Shown here: positions 31,643 through 40,780 of the stretch, piece by piece | Numbering within the stretch: position 1 is the first letter of the stretch | Layout of the letters: each line of letters opens with the position of its first letter | Origin: OLB7 sp966250335 | GTDB taxonomy: Bacteria > Bacteroidota > Ignavibacteria > OLB7 | NCBI GenBank assembly: GCA_966250335.1 | Contig: CBINGZ010000003.1 | Coordinates: 62,001-126,000, forward strand | Reading direction: 5' to 3' | DNA length: 64,000 nt | Program-made: the position numbers and the translations under genes | The notes under the pieces: model-generated | What the model saw: only the letters and a program-made list of their open reading frames with translations | Databases searched by the model: none | Told to the model about the DNA's origin: nothing

Positions 31643-32986
31643 ATGGGGGGAGTGAACGGACATATCGGACGGGGCGGCAGCGGGGAAGGCGCTTCCGGAG
31701 CTCTTATCGCCATCGCCGACTGCAACAACTTCTACGTCTCCTGTGAGCGGGCGTTCAACCCCTCGCTGGAGGGAAAACCGGTCGTGGTCCTCTCCAACAA
31801 CGACGGCTGCATCGTCTCCCGCTCCAACGAAGCGAAGGAGCTCGGGGTCAGGATGGCGGCGCCGGCGTACCAGGCGGAGCCGATCTTCCGGAAGCACGGG
31901 GTCCATGTCTTCTCCTCGAACTATTCCCTCTACGGCGATATGTCGCACCGCGTCATGACGCTTCTGGGGGATCTGGTCCCCGAGATCGAGATTTATTCCA
32001 TCGACGAAGCATTCCTCCATCTGCCGGGATGGGGAAACGTCGAGGAAGCGCTCCGCCATGCCCGCGCCATCCGTGCCGCCGTGCTTCGAGGGACGGGGAT
32101 TCCGGTCTCGATCGGCATCGCCGCCACCAAGACGCTCGCCAAGATCGCCAACAGATATTCCAAGTTCATCCCGCAGCATCAGGGAGTCTTTGCTCTGACC
32201 GACAGAGAGGATATCGAGATCATCCTTTCCGAGACCGAGGTGGAGAAGGTCTGGGGGATCGGACGACGCTCGGCCAGACGTCTGGAGGAGAAGGGGATCA
32301 GAAGCGCTCTCGATCTGAGGAACGCCGCGGATGCGGCCATCAAGGGGGTGTTGAAGATCAACGGCGTTCGGACGGCGATGGAGCTTCGGGGGATTCCATG
32401 CGTCGGAACCGACCGGCTTCCGGTCGGAACCAGAGAGAGCATCCTTACCTCCCGCTCGTTCGGGCGACGCCTGGAGACGCTCCGCGAACTGCGCGAGGCG
32501 GTCGCCTGGTTCGCCACGAAAGCGGTGGAGAAGCTCCGCCGTCAGCGCTGCTCCGCCGCATATCTCCAGGTCTTCATCAGCACAGGCTCCCATTACGATG
32601 AAACGCGCTACTCCGGCTCGATGGGACGCGCCATGCCGCAACCGACCGACGACCCCTTCCTTGTGATCGATTACGCCCACACATGTCTCGACAGAATCTA
32701 TCGTGAAGGCTGCCGCTACTACCGCGCCGGGATCGTCCTGAGCGGCATCGTCAGGAGCGACGACGCGCAGGTCGGGCTCTTCTGCGCGGGAGGGGAGCGA
32801 CGGGGGAGAGCGATGAAGGCGATCGATGCGATCAACGCCGAATGGGGAGGGGGGGCGATTCAGAGCGCCGCGATCGGCACCGCGATCAGGAAGATCCAGA
32901 ACTGGAGAATGAAACAGGAACATAGATCACCCAGATACACCACCTGCTGGGAGGAGATCCCGGTGGTCCGCGCGGGGAGAGTGTAA
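31643..32986 (+). CDS. umuC: Y-family translesion DNA polymerase UmuC (Pol V catalytic subunit)
   Basis: 447 residues. Error-prone polymerase that copies across damaged bases. Catalytic residues are visible in IADCNNFYVSCERAFNPSLE and YSIDEAFLHL; other signatures are VVLSNNDGCIVSRSNEAKEL, VSIGIAATKTLAKIANR and VWGIGRRSARRLEEKGI (helix-hairpin-helix). The C-terminus WRMKQEHRSPRYTTCWEEIP is the characteristic UmuC tail. The first ~16 residues are glycine-rich and not conserved. It follows umuD with a 3-base gap. Length is slightly above E. coli UmuC. Confidence 0.95.
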   Translation: MGGVNGHIGRGGSGEGASGALIAIADCNNFYVSCERAFNPSLEGKPVVVLSNNDGCIVSRSNEAKELGVRMAAPAYQAEPIFRKHGVHVFSSNYSLYGDMSHRVMTLLGDLVPEIEIYSIDEAFLHLPGWGNVEEALRHARAIRAAVLRGTGIPVSIGIAATKTLAKIANRYSKFIPQHQGVFALTDREDIEIILSETEVEKVWGIGRRSARRLEEKGIRSALDLRNAADAAIKGVLKINGVRTAMELRGIPCVGTDRLPVGTRESILTSRSFGRRLETLRELREAVAWFATKAVEKLRRQRCSAAYLQVFISTGSHYDETRYSGSMGRAMPQPTDDPFLVIDYAHTCLDRIYREGCRYYRAGIVLSGIVRSDDAQVGLFCAGGERRGRAMKAIDAINAEWGGGAIQSAAIGTAIRKIQNWRMKQEHRSPRYTTCWEEIPVVRAGRV

Positions 32987-33014
32987 TGCCCCATGCCGCG
33001 GCCGCGATGCGCCA

Positions 33015-33051
33015 CCGTCCGGATCAGGCCCCACAGGCCTGATCCGGACGG
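33015..33051. other. Perfect 16-bp hairpin between umuC and the ABC ATPase gene
   Basis: CCGTCCGGATCAGGCC, loop CCACA, GGCCTGATCCGGACGG. No T run follows on either strand, so it is not a typical intrinsic terminator, although it lies 29 bases after the umuC stop. Confidence 0.6.
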
Positions 33052-33240
33052 CCGGCCCGGGACCTCGATCGGATCACCACATCTCCCCGACCCCTCCGCT
33101 CGATTCCCCGCCGCCGATCGTGCGCCCCTTCCTTCCCCCATCAATCGTGTTCGATCATCCCGCTCCTCTGGTTATCTTGCGCGGCTCCGCGGCCGAACGG
33201 CGGCATCGCGGGGGATCGGTCATCGCAAACCTTCCAACGA

Positions 33241-34329
33241 ATGGCTCACGTCTCTCTCCGGAACGTCACCAAGCGCTTCGACGACGGCACGGTCGCGGTC
33301 AACAAGGTCTCCTTCGAACTCCCGGACGGCGAGTTTCTGGTCATCGTCGGTCCCTCGGGATGCGGCAAGTCGACCACGCTCCGGATGATCGCCGGGCTGG
33401 AGACGGCCTCGGACGGAGAGATCAGCATCGGCGGCCGCGTGGTGAACGACGTCCATCCGAAGGATCGTGATATCGCGATGGTCTTCCAGAACTACGCGCT
33501 CTATCCCCACATGTCGGTCCGGCAGAACCTGGAGTTCGGACTGAAGATGCGGAAGGTCGCGCGCGACGAGCGTGACCGTCGCGTGGCGGAGGTTGCCCGG
33601 ATGCTGGAACTCGACACGCTCCTCGATCGGAAGCCGAAGGCCCTCTCCGGCGGCCAGCGTCAGCGGGTCGCGCTCGGCAGGGCGATCGTCAGGAACCCCA
33701 AGGTCTTTCTCTTCGACGAACCTCTCTCCAATCTCGACGCCAAGCTCCGTTCCCAGACCCGCGCCGAACTTCAGAAGCTCCATCACGAGCTGAAGTCGAC
33801 CTCGATCTACGTGACCCACGACCAGGTGGAGGCGATGACGATGGCCGACAAGATCGTGGTGATGGATCGGGGAGAGGTGCAGCAGATCGCCTCGCCGCTG
33901 GAGCTCTACAACGCCCCGGCCAACCGGTTCGTCGCCGGGTTCATCGGGACGCCGGCGATGAACTTCGTCGACGGCGGGCTCCGGCGCGATCAGGGGGGGG
34001 TATGGTTCGTCGAGTCGGAACGTGGCGGGCTCACGATTCCGATGGGATCGGCGCCGGGGGCTTTCGACGGCGCGACGACGATCGGGATCCGTCCGGAGCA
34101 TATATCGATCACCGATGAATCGGACCCGCTCGGGTTCCCGGTGACGGTCAGCGTGATCGAGACGCTCGGCAACCAGACGCTCATCCATTTTCCCTCCGGT
34201 CACGGGCTGGCGGTCGCCTCGGTCGATCCCGACCATTCGGTGAAATACGGCGACGCGCTCCGTCTCCGGGTCGCCTCCGAACGGGTTCATTTCTTCGACG
34301 CGAACGGCAGGCGGATGACGACGGGATGA
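33241..34329 (+). CDS. ABC transporter ATPase, MalK/UgpC/MsmX type, without adjacent permease
   Basis: 362 residues. ATPase of carbohydrate-uptake ABC importers; hydrolyses ATP at the inner face of the membrane. Walker A GPSGCGKST (about 37-45), Q-loop in AMVFQNYALYPHMSV, signature LSGGQRQRVALGRAI, Walker B VFLFDEPLSNLD and switch His in YVTHDQVEAM. The C-terminal OB/TOBE regulatory domain (IGIRPEHISI to RVASERVHFFD) places it in the sugar-importer branch. No binding protein or permease gene is within the window, so it may be a shared energising subunit. ATG 33241 lacks a strong ribosome site. Confidence 0.92.
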   Translation: MAHVSLRNVTKRFDDGTVAVNKVSFELPDGEFLVIVGPSGCGKSTTLRMIAGLETASDGEISIGGRVVNDVHPKDRDIAMVFQNYALYPHMSVRQNLEFGLKMRKVARDERDRRVAEVARMLELDTLLDRKPKALSGGQRQRVALGRAIVRNPKVFLFDEPLSNLDAKLRSQTRAELQKLHHELKSTSIYVTHDQVEAMTMADKIVVMDRGEVQQIASPLELYNAPANRFVAGFIGTPAMNFVDGGLRRDQGGVWFVESERGGLTIPMGSAPGAFDGATTIGIRPEHISITDESDPLGFPVTVSVIETLGNQTLIHFPSGHGLAVASVDPDHSVKYGDALRLRVASERVHFFDANGRRMTTG

Positions 34330-34456
34330 CCGACCCGACGTAACCTTTGCGCAGGTGTTCCACACCTACTTCACTCCAGAGCCCCGTAGTTCCGACTTCC
34401 GATCCCCCGTGTTGATGGCAGAGGGCTTCTCCTTCCCATCCGATGCGTATTGGCTG

Positions 34457-36673
34457 ATGATGACTATAGATGCTCCCTCGCGCCGCTTCCGGTCGTACCG
34501 CTTCCTTCTTCCCATCCTCTCGATCGTTCTTCCTCTCCCTCTGGCGGCCCAGGATCTGCCCGATACCACTGTCGTGCGCACAAAGGAGGTGATCGTCACC
34601 GCCCCGAGGAGCGCCAGGGATTCGGTCTGGCTCTCGCCGATACAGGGGACATACATCTTTTCCGGCAAGAAGAGCGAAGTGGTTCATCTGGATGAAGAGG
34701 ACGCGGCGCTCACCGAAAAATACGGGCGGCAGCTCTTCTCCAGGATTCCCGGCGTCTTCGTCTACGACATGGACGGCACCGGCAACCAGGTGAACATCTC
34801 GATGCGGGGGCTGGACCCTCACCGGGGATGGGAGCTCAACATCCGGAAGGATGGGGTTCCGACGAACTCCGATATGTACGGCTATCCCGCCAGCCACTAC
34901 AACATTCCGATGGAAGCGGTCGAGAGGATCGAGATCGTGAGGGGGACGGGATCGCTGGAGTACGGGGCGCAGTTCGGAGGGATGCTGAACTACGTGAGCC
35001 GCGTTCCCGACACGACGCGGGCCGTTTCGTTCAGAAGCGTCAACACGATAGGATCGTTCGGGCTCCTCAGCACGTTCGACGCGATCGGCGGGAAGATCGG
35101 CGGAGTACGATACAACGCCTGGATCAACGGCAAGACCTCGGAAGGGTACAGGAAGAACAGTCGTTCCGATTACGACGCCCAGAACGTCACGCTGGAGTTC
35201 GATCCGGCCGACGAGCTGGGGATCAGGGCGGAATGGACCCGCTCGAACTATACGGTCCAGCTTCCGGGTCCCCTTACCGACAGCATGTTCCATGCCGACC
35301 CGCGCGCTGCCACACGTTCCCGCAGCTACTACAACCCCGACATCAACATCCCCTCGCTCTCGGCGGACTGGAGGCCGGCCGACGGAACCCGACTCCACCT
35401 GACGGCGTCGGCGGTGCTCGGTTCCAGGAACAGCGTGATGTTCGACCGCCCCGCCAACATTCGCGACACGATCATGACCGCGACGGGGGACTACAACGCC
35501 CGGCAGGTCGATGTCGACAACTTCAACAGCTATACGATAGAACTGCGGGGACTGCAATCGTACCCTCTGTTCGGCGATACGAGCGTGGTGACGGCGGGAG
35601 TCCAGTATATGATCAACGATCTCCACCGGCGCCAGCTCGGCACCGGGACGACAGGCTCCGACTTCGACCTCACGCTGACGAAACCGGGGTGGACGCGCGA
35701 TCTTCATTTCAAGACCGACAACATCGCTCTCTTTCTGGAGAACCGGCTGGGACTGCTGAAGGATCTCTCGGTCAACGCGGGGGCCAGGGTGGAGATCGGG
35801 AAGACCGATATGACGGGAGATATCACCTACTATCCCGACGGGGAGCTGGAGACCAGGATCGAGCATCGGTTCCCTCTCTTCGGTCTGGGGGCGCAGTACA
35901 ACCCGATTCCGGAGATCGAGATCTACGCCGGCTGGTCGCAGGCATATCGTCCCGTGATCTTCAAGGATATCATCCCCGCGTCGATCTACGAACGGACCGA
36001 CAAGAATCTGGCGGATGCCGACGGCTACAACCTGGAAGCCGGATTTCGGGGGGGATGGGGGTTCCTCACATGGGATCTGGGTGTCTTTCATCTCCGGTAC
36101 GATAACAGACTGGGGACGCTCGCCGGCACCGATACGGCGGGGAATCTCTCCCTCTTCAGAACGAACATCGGCGACTCGCGGACGGAGGGAGTCGAACTCT
36201 TCCTGCAGGCTGATTTCACGCTGGCGGGGTCGGTCGGGCTCTCGCTCCACACCGCCACCTCCTACATGGATGCGCACTACCGGAACGCGACGGTACGTTC
36301 GGGCGAGGTCAACGTGAATATCGACGGCAACCGTGTGGAGAGCGTGCCGGAATGGATCAGCAGAAACGGGATCACCCTGAACTATCACGACATCAGCCTC
36401 AGCATCCTCTACAGCTACACGTCGGAGTCGTTCGCCGATCCGTTGAACACGACGGCCCCTTCGGCGAGCGGCGCCGTGGGGCTTGTGCCGGCGTACGGGC
36501 TGCTCGACATCAGCTCCACGATCCGTCTGGACGAACGTTTTCAGATACGGCTGAACGTCGCCAACGTGCTGGACGAGCACTACTTCACCAAGCGGCCGCA
36601 GTTCTATCCGGGACCGGGGATCTGGCCCTCGGACGGCAGGAGCGTATCGGGGACGTTCATGATAACGATATAA
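34457..36673 (+). CDS. TonB-dependent outer membrane receptor (FecA-like)
   Basis: 738 residues. Outer-membrane barrel with N-terminal plug that imports siderophores or similar ligands using TonB energy. Signal region FRSYRFLLPILSIVLPLPLA cut near LAAQ; TonB-box-like start VVRTKEVIVTAPRSA; plug with LFSRIPGVFVYDMDGTGNQV, ISMRGLDPHRGWELNI, RIEIVRGTGSLEYGAQFGG and LNYVSR; barrel strands to the C-terminal NVANVLDEHYFTKRPQFYPG and aromatic-poor last strand GTFMITI. ATG 34457 or 34460 is chosen because upstream residues are not signal-like. No iron regulator site was found upstream. Confidence 0.9.
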   Translation: MMTIDAPSRRFRSYRFLLPILSIVLPLPLAAQDLPDTTVVRTKEVIVTAPRSARDSVWLSPIQGTYIFSGKKSEVVHLDEEDAALTEKYGRQLFSRIPGVFVYDMDGTGNQVNISMRGLDPHRGWELNIRKDGVPTNSDMYGYPASHYNIPMEAVERIEIVRGTGSLEYGAQFGGMLNYVSRVPDTTRAVSFRSVNTIGSFGLLSTFDAIGGKIGGVRYNAWINGKTSEGYRKNSRSDYDAQNVTLEFDPADELGIRAEWTRSNYTVQLPGPLTDSMFHADPRAATRSRSYYNPDINIPSLSADWRPADGTRLHLTASAVLGSRNSVMFDRPANIRDTIMTATGDYNARQVDVDNFNSYTIELRGLQSYPLFGDTSVVTAGVQYMINDLHRRQLGTGTTGSDFDLTLTKPGWTRDLHFKTDNIALFLENRLGLLKDLSVNAGARVEIGKTDMTGDITYYPDGELETRIEHRFPLFGLGAQYNPIPEIEIYAGWSQAYRPVIFKDIIPASIYERTDKNLADADGYNLEAGFRGGWGFLTWDLGVFHLRYDNRLGTLAGTDTAGNLSLFRTNIGDSRTEGVELFLQADFTLAGSVGLSLHTATSYMDAHYRNATVRSGEVNVNIDGNRVESVPEWISRNGITLNYHDISLSILYSYTSESFADPLNTTAPSASGAVGLVPAYGLLDISSTIRLDERFQIRLNVANVLDEHYFTKRPQFYPGPGIWPSDGRSVSGTFMITI

Positions 36674-37259
36674 TCGGGCGAAGCCGCGAAATTCGCATTT
36701 TATCGCAGGACGAGAAATATTACGAATAATTCATTAAGAATCACTTGCTGCGATCTATTTGTCGCAGTACTTTGTGACCGAGGTACAGAACGGCATTGAG
36801 AGGATTACTCGCGCCGTAGCTGTGTCGCATCATTCCCCTTGATGTACCACCGGCTGCACGCCTGATTACCGGAATCGAGATTCAACTGCATCGCCCGACA
36901 GGGACGCCGCGCGCGCATTCGCGGAGAATACCGCATGCGTCGACGGCCTCCCACGGAAAGCGTACGGCCGCTCTGTGCCGTGACGGATCGTAGTGCGATT
37001 GTCGCGACAGCGGCAGCCGCCCACGGATGTCGTCGCTCCCCCCCATGACGCTCCATGATTCGCCGCCCGGCGGACGGAACCCCTCACCGTCCGCGATACA
37101 CAACCCATATCGATATACGACAGGTCGCGCTTCGTGACCGATACGCGCTCGACCGCGCCCATGACGGAACGGGACATCCGCACGGGCCGGGCCGCGCGCT
37201 GCCCGATCGGATCACGAGGTATGTCATAATCGCATTCGCATAACTATTTCGGAGGGGTC
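36674..37259. other. Long intergenic stretch with an A/T-rich head
   Basis: 586 bases after the TonB receptor. The first ~110 bases are unusually A/T-rich and hold the inverted repeat CTGCGA-TCTATTTG-TCGCAG (36748-36767). The rest is GC-rich with open frames on both strands that do not read like protein. No RNA gene recognised. The ribosome site of the next gene (CGGAGGGG) is at its end. Confidence 0.5.
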
Positions 37260-39125
37260 ATGAAACGGACAGGAGCTCATGTACGATCGGTCGCATCTGC
37301 GATCATCCTCTTTGCGGCGGGCGTTGTTCCCGGCGCGGCGCAGACGTTCGAGTATGTGTACGGCAGCAATACGTGTCGCGAGGACGGCAAGCACGGCGTG
37401 GCGCCGGTCGTCAACTGCGCCGGGGGAGGATATATCGCGGTAGGGAGCTCGGAGCTGGGCGGGGGGACGGCCTGCGGCAACTACGACGTCTACGTGGTTC
37501 ATACGAACAATGCCGGGGCGTCGGTCTGGGAGTTCACCTACGACCTTGCCAACGTGGGGGGACAGGATTTCGGCCGCAGCATCGTGGAGCTTTCCGACGG
37601 TACCGGATATATCGTTACCGGAACCACCGATCTGGCGACCGGGAACTACGACGTCTTTCTGCTGAAGATCGACTGCAACGGCAAGTTCGTCTGGCTCAGC
37701 ACGTACGGGGGGACCGGAAACGAGACCGGCGCCGATGTGATCGAGGCCGCCTCGTTCACCACCACCAATCCCTACGACCTGGTCGTGGCCGGCCAGACGA
37801 ACACCACCACGCCGGGGAATGAGGATGGCTATATCCTCCGCACGGACGCCACCGGGCTTCTTCTCTGGGACGCTTCGTACCACCAGGGGGAGCACGAGTG
37901 GTTCCTGGGGCTGACCGAAGCCACCCCGACCGCGACGGGAGGGGGCGGATTGCAGGTAGTGGGGGATATCATCGCCGTCGGCGCGCGGAAGGCTCCGGTC
38001 CCGATCGTTCCCACCGCTATCTATCAGGGCTACGTCGTCCGTGTGGATGGAACCAACGGGGCGATCACACCGGTGGCGCCGCTTCTGCAGAATGCCGCCG
38101 ATTTCGGCGGCCCGCTCGCCACCGACGAGTGGTTCAACAGCGTGGTCGAGCTTCAGTCGGCGGCCGAGTTCCCGAACGTCGCCATCGCCGGCTTCTCCAC
38201 GAACCAGGGGAACGAGGTCTACCTGGTGAAGACCACCGGCGACCCGTGCGTCCAGCTCGCCGACCAGCTTATCGGCGACGGGGCGGGGGGAGTCGACTGG
38301 GAAGGAGCCCACGATATCGTGGAGGTACGGAACCCGATGCCGATCGCGGCGGCGGGAGACCTTGCCATCACCGGCTTCACCACGAACGCCGGCATCAACG
38401 GGGCGACCGATGCGTTCCTGCTCACCATGCCGCCGGGGGGCGCCACACCGCTTGCTCCGAACGTAGGCTCGGGCCGTCTCTACGGCGATTTCGGAGCATT
38501 GCCGGACGACGGGTTCTCGCTCCATGAAGTGACGGCCGCCGGAGCCGTTACGGCGGGATTCGTCATTGCGGGGACCAGATGGAGCGATCCGATCGGCGTC
38601 GGTGATCCCGCCGACATGTATCTCATCAAGACCCGCAACAACGGGAACACCGGGCGTCCGATCACCCCCTGCAATCGCAACTGGGCTCCGGGGAACGTCG
38701 CTCCGGCGTGGGTTCCGAACTGTCTGACCCCGACGATCGGCTCGATCAAGCTCCAGGCGAACTGGACCATGGTCGAAAAGACGCAGAACTGGCCGGACCA
38801 GGTCTGCTTCAGCCTCGTCAAGATGAGCCCCGAGGGGAGCGACGACGGGAATCCTCCGCTCCCCGGCATGACGATCCGCTCCTTCCCGAATCCGGTCAGG
38901 AGCGGCGGGACGATCACGATGTCGTATGCTCCGGAGTCGGATCAGCCGGTCACCGTGACGGTGGTCAACGCCCTGGGCGAGGTCGTCCGCACCATGCTGA
39001 CCCCGAACGCGGGGGGCGAGGTGACGATCGAGTTCAACACGGCGGGACTGGCCGCCGGGACCTACCTGATGCAGCTCGACGACGGCGCGACGACCGAGAA
39101 CGTAAGGTTCGTCGTGACCGAGTGA
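37260..39125 (+). CDS. Large secreted repeat protein with T9SS sorting domain
   Basis: 621 residues, GGAGGGG seven bases ahead of ATG. Signal peptide SVASAIILFAAGVVPGAAQ. The body is built of repeated modules of the form GGYIAVGSSELGG, DVYVVHTNNAGASVWEFTYD, GYIVTGTTDLATGNYDVFLL and LVVAGQTNTTTPGNEDGYIL, i.e. a propeller-like fold of about 50-residue units often annotated as delta-60 or PQQ-like repeats. C-terminus IRSFPNPVRSGGTITMSYAP to GTYLMQLDDGATTENVRFVV is a type A sorting domain. Eight cysteines are spread through the body. It resembles the frameshifted protein at 52092-53895 in architecture and motif. Function unknown. Confidence 0.85.
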   Translation: MKRTGAHVRSVASAIILFAAGVVPGAAQTFEYVYGSNTCREDGKHGVAPVVNCAGGGYIAVGSSELGGGTACGNYDVYVVHTNNAGASVWEFTYDLANVGGQDFGRSIVELSDGTGYIVTGTTDLATGNYDVFLLKIDCNGKFVWLSTYGGTGNETGADVIEAASFTTTNPYDLVVAGQTNTTTPGNEDGYILRTDATGLLLWDASYHQGEHEWFLGLTEATPTATGGGGLQVVGDIIAVGARKAPVPIVPTAIYQGYVVRVDGTNGAITPVAPLLQNAADFGGPLATDEWFNSVVELQSAAEFPNVAIAGFSTNQGNEVYLVKTTGDPCVQLADQLIGDGAGGVDWEGAHDIVEVRNPMPIAAAGDLAITGFTTNAGINGATDAFLLTMPPGGATPLAPNVGSGRLYGDFGALPDDGFSLHEVTAAGAVTAGFVIAGTRWSDPIGVGDPADMYLIKTRNNGNTGRPITPCNRNWAPGNVAPAWVPNCLTPTIGSIKLQANWTMVEKTQNWPDQVCFSLVKMSPEGSDDGNPPLPGMTIRSFPNPVRSGGTITMSYAPESDQPVTVTVVNALGEVVRTMLTPNAGGEVTIEFNTAGLAAGTYLMQLDDGATTENVRFVVTE

Positions 39126-39218
39126 TCGATCGTTATACGATGAACGGGTAAGGAGGGTCTGCGCATGGAGTGTTGCCACCCCGGCACGACCATGCGCGAC
39201 CGGCCCACCCGTATGGAT

Positions 39219-39257
39219 CGCCCCGTGAAGGCCCATCGGCTGCTCCTTCACGGGGCG
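39219..39257 (+). terminator. Terminator-like hairpin after the T9SS gene 37260-39125
   Basis: Perfect 13-bp stem (39219-39231 with 39245-39257), loop 13 bases, followed by TCCGTCTTCC, which is only partly T-rich. Located 94 bases after the stop. Confidence 0.5.
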
Positions 39258-39414
39258 TCCGTCTTCCTCATCCATGACCGGAAGAATGGTACGCCCCTTC
39301 AGGGCTTGGGAATGTGTGAATGGTCCGTGGCTACATATCGGCGCTCCCTTCGGGAGCCGATATACCGGTGTGCTGCATATCCTGCGGTCGGTCTCCGGGA
39401 TACGGCGGTGATCC

Positions 39415-40653
39415 TTAACGGTTCGCCGGGGCCTCGGGGGAGATCACCTTGCCGATGAAGAGGGGGACATTCCCCGCGCGGCGACGGATCACGACGACGA
39501 AGGGACGATCACATCGCACTACGAACCCGATCGGCATGGAGGTGGTCTTGATCTCCGTGGAGGTCACGGCGGCCGCCTCGGTTCCCTCCTCGTTCACCTC
39601 CACGAACGACTTGTGCAGCACGCGACTGATCGTCAGCCCTCCCTCGGCACGAATGCCGTTGAACTCCGCGCGGTCGGTGAAGGCGAGCCCCATGCCGAGA
39701 GCGGAGAGAGCGTCGTTCAGGGTGATCTCGTAGCTCATCGTGAATCTTGGAAGGAATATCTCTCCCTGTTTCTCCTTCAGCCCGTCGACGATCGATTTCC
39801 AGCGTTCCGGCGTCAGGCCGGCGATCAGCGCGTTCACGTCGCTCCCCTGTTTCGGCAGGATTACCGTCATGCTGTAGAGGGAGTCGCCATAGGGGATGTC
39901 GACGGCCTGCTCGGTCGGGGTCTCGGAGTAGAGGGTTCTTCCTTCACGATACATCAGGCGGCTGGGGAGGGTGGAGCCGTCGAGCCGGGTGAAGGGGGCG
40001 TCGGTCGTCCGCTTCGGGTCGAACTTCTCGGACCAGCTCCCCTTGAAGTAGACGGCGTTGATCAGATACATCATGACGTCGTCGGCGATCGGCGGGTCGA
40101 CGATCGTCGGGATCTTTCCCTTGGTCTTCTCCCCCACCCATTCGTTGATGTTCCCGGCGGCCTTCGGGTCGTTGAAATCGAGCGTCGCCGTTTCCGCATC
40201 GTACTGCTTCCTGCTGACGTCGATGAACTCCTGCAAGACCTTGAAATCGTCTCGCAGCCAGATCGAATTGGCGATCGCCAGCTCGACGTCGGAGGCGCCC
40301 GTCAGGGCATCAATCATACTCCGATACGATCTGTTGATCTGATCCGACGTCATCCCGCGCAGCCCGAGGGCCGTCGCGATCGAGTCGCGGGTCCCCCCCA
40401 CGGCGCCGTTCAGCGTCATGCCGAGCGCCATCGAGACGCTGACCGGGGAGATGAAGACGTTCTTCTCCGGCTGGGCCCCGTTGACCGTCCGGAAGAGTGA
40501 CCACCCGAACGTGTCGTCGGCCGGAAGGGGGGTGCTGTCGGCGGTCGCCGGCGATTCCTGACGGCTGCTGGGGACCGGTTCGCGCGAGCAGCCCGCGGCG
40601 GCGACCCAGACCGGGAGCACGAGAAGAAGGAGCGGTTGCATGAAGGTTCTCAT
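39415..40653 (-). CDS. Serpin, lipoprotein (first of tandem pair)
   Basis: 412 residues. Suicide inhibitor of serine or cysteine peptidases. N-terminal lipoprotein signal LLLVLPVWVAAAGC (Cys about 22), so it sits on the cell envelope. Serpin signatures: NVFISPVSVSMALGMTLNGA, INAVYFKGSWSEKFD, FLPRFTMSYEITLNDALSAL and the hinge VNEEGTEAAAVTS. Alignment by eye with alpha-1-antitrypsin gives reactive-centre P1-P1' Thr-Ser (in EIKTTSMP). The C-terminal RCDRPFVVVIRRRAGNVPLF completes the fold. 127 bases separate it from its paralogue upstream, with a terminator between, so each may have its own promoter. Confidence 0.93.
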   Translation of the reverse strand: MRTFMQPLLLLVLPVWVAAAGCSREPVPSSRQESPATADSTPLPADDTFGWSLFRTVNGAQPEKNVFISPVSVSMALGMTLNGAVGGTRDSIATALGLRGMTSDQINRSYRSMIDALTGASDVELAIANSIWLRDDFKVLQEFIDVSRKQYDAETATLDFNDPKAAGNINEWVGEKTKGKIPTIVDPPIADDVMMYLINAVYFKGSWSEKFDPKRTTDAPFTRLDGSTLPSRLMYREGRTLYSETPTEQAVDIPYGDSLYSMTVILPKQGSDVNALIAGLTPERWKSIVDGLKEKQGEIFLPRFTMSYEITLNDALSALGMGLAFTDRAEFNGIRAEGGLTISRVLHKSFVEVNEEGTEAAAVTSTEIKTTSMPIGFVVRCDRPFVVVIRRRAGNVPLFIGKVISPEAPANR

Positions 40654-40718
40654 AACGGGATCGGCGATAAATGTGCGTGATGCCCCGTACGGGCCATCTT
40701 CAGCGGAATAAACAACAA

Positions 40719-40741
40719 CGCCCGGAGATTCGCTCCGGGCG
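40719..40741 (-). terminator. Terminator between the two serpin genes
   Basis: CGCCCGGAG, 5-base loop, CTCCGGGCG; on the minus strand followed by TTGTTGTTTATT. It ends the transcript of the serpin at 40781-42010. Confidence 0.75.
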
Positions 40742-40780
40742 TCGTTGTGTTCATACTATCGATTCGGATCTGGGAAGCTC

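Noticed and set aside
34181..36580. 799-codon open frame on the minus strand opposite the TonB receptor
   Set aside because: Composition of a shadow frame; the plus strand has a complete receptor with plug motifs.
36805..37056. 83-codon open frame on the minus strand in the long gap after the TonB receptor
   Set aside because: Arg-rich, no signal or motif, no ribosome site; not coding-like.
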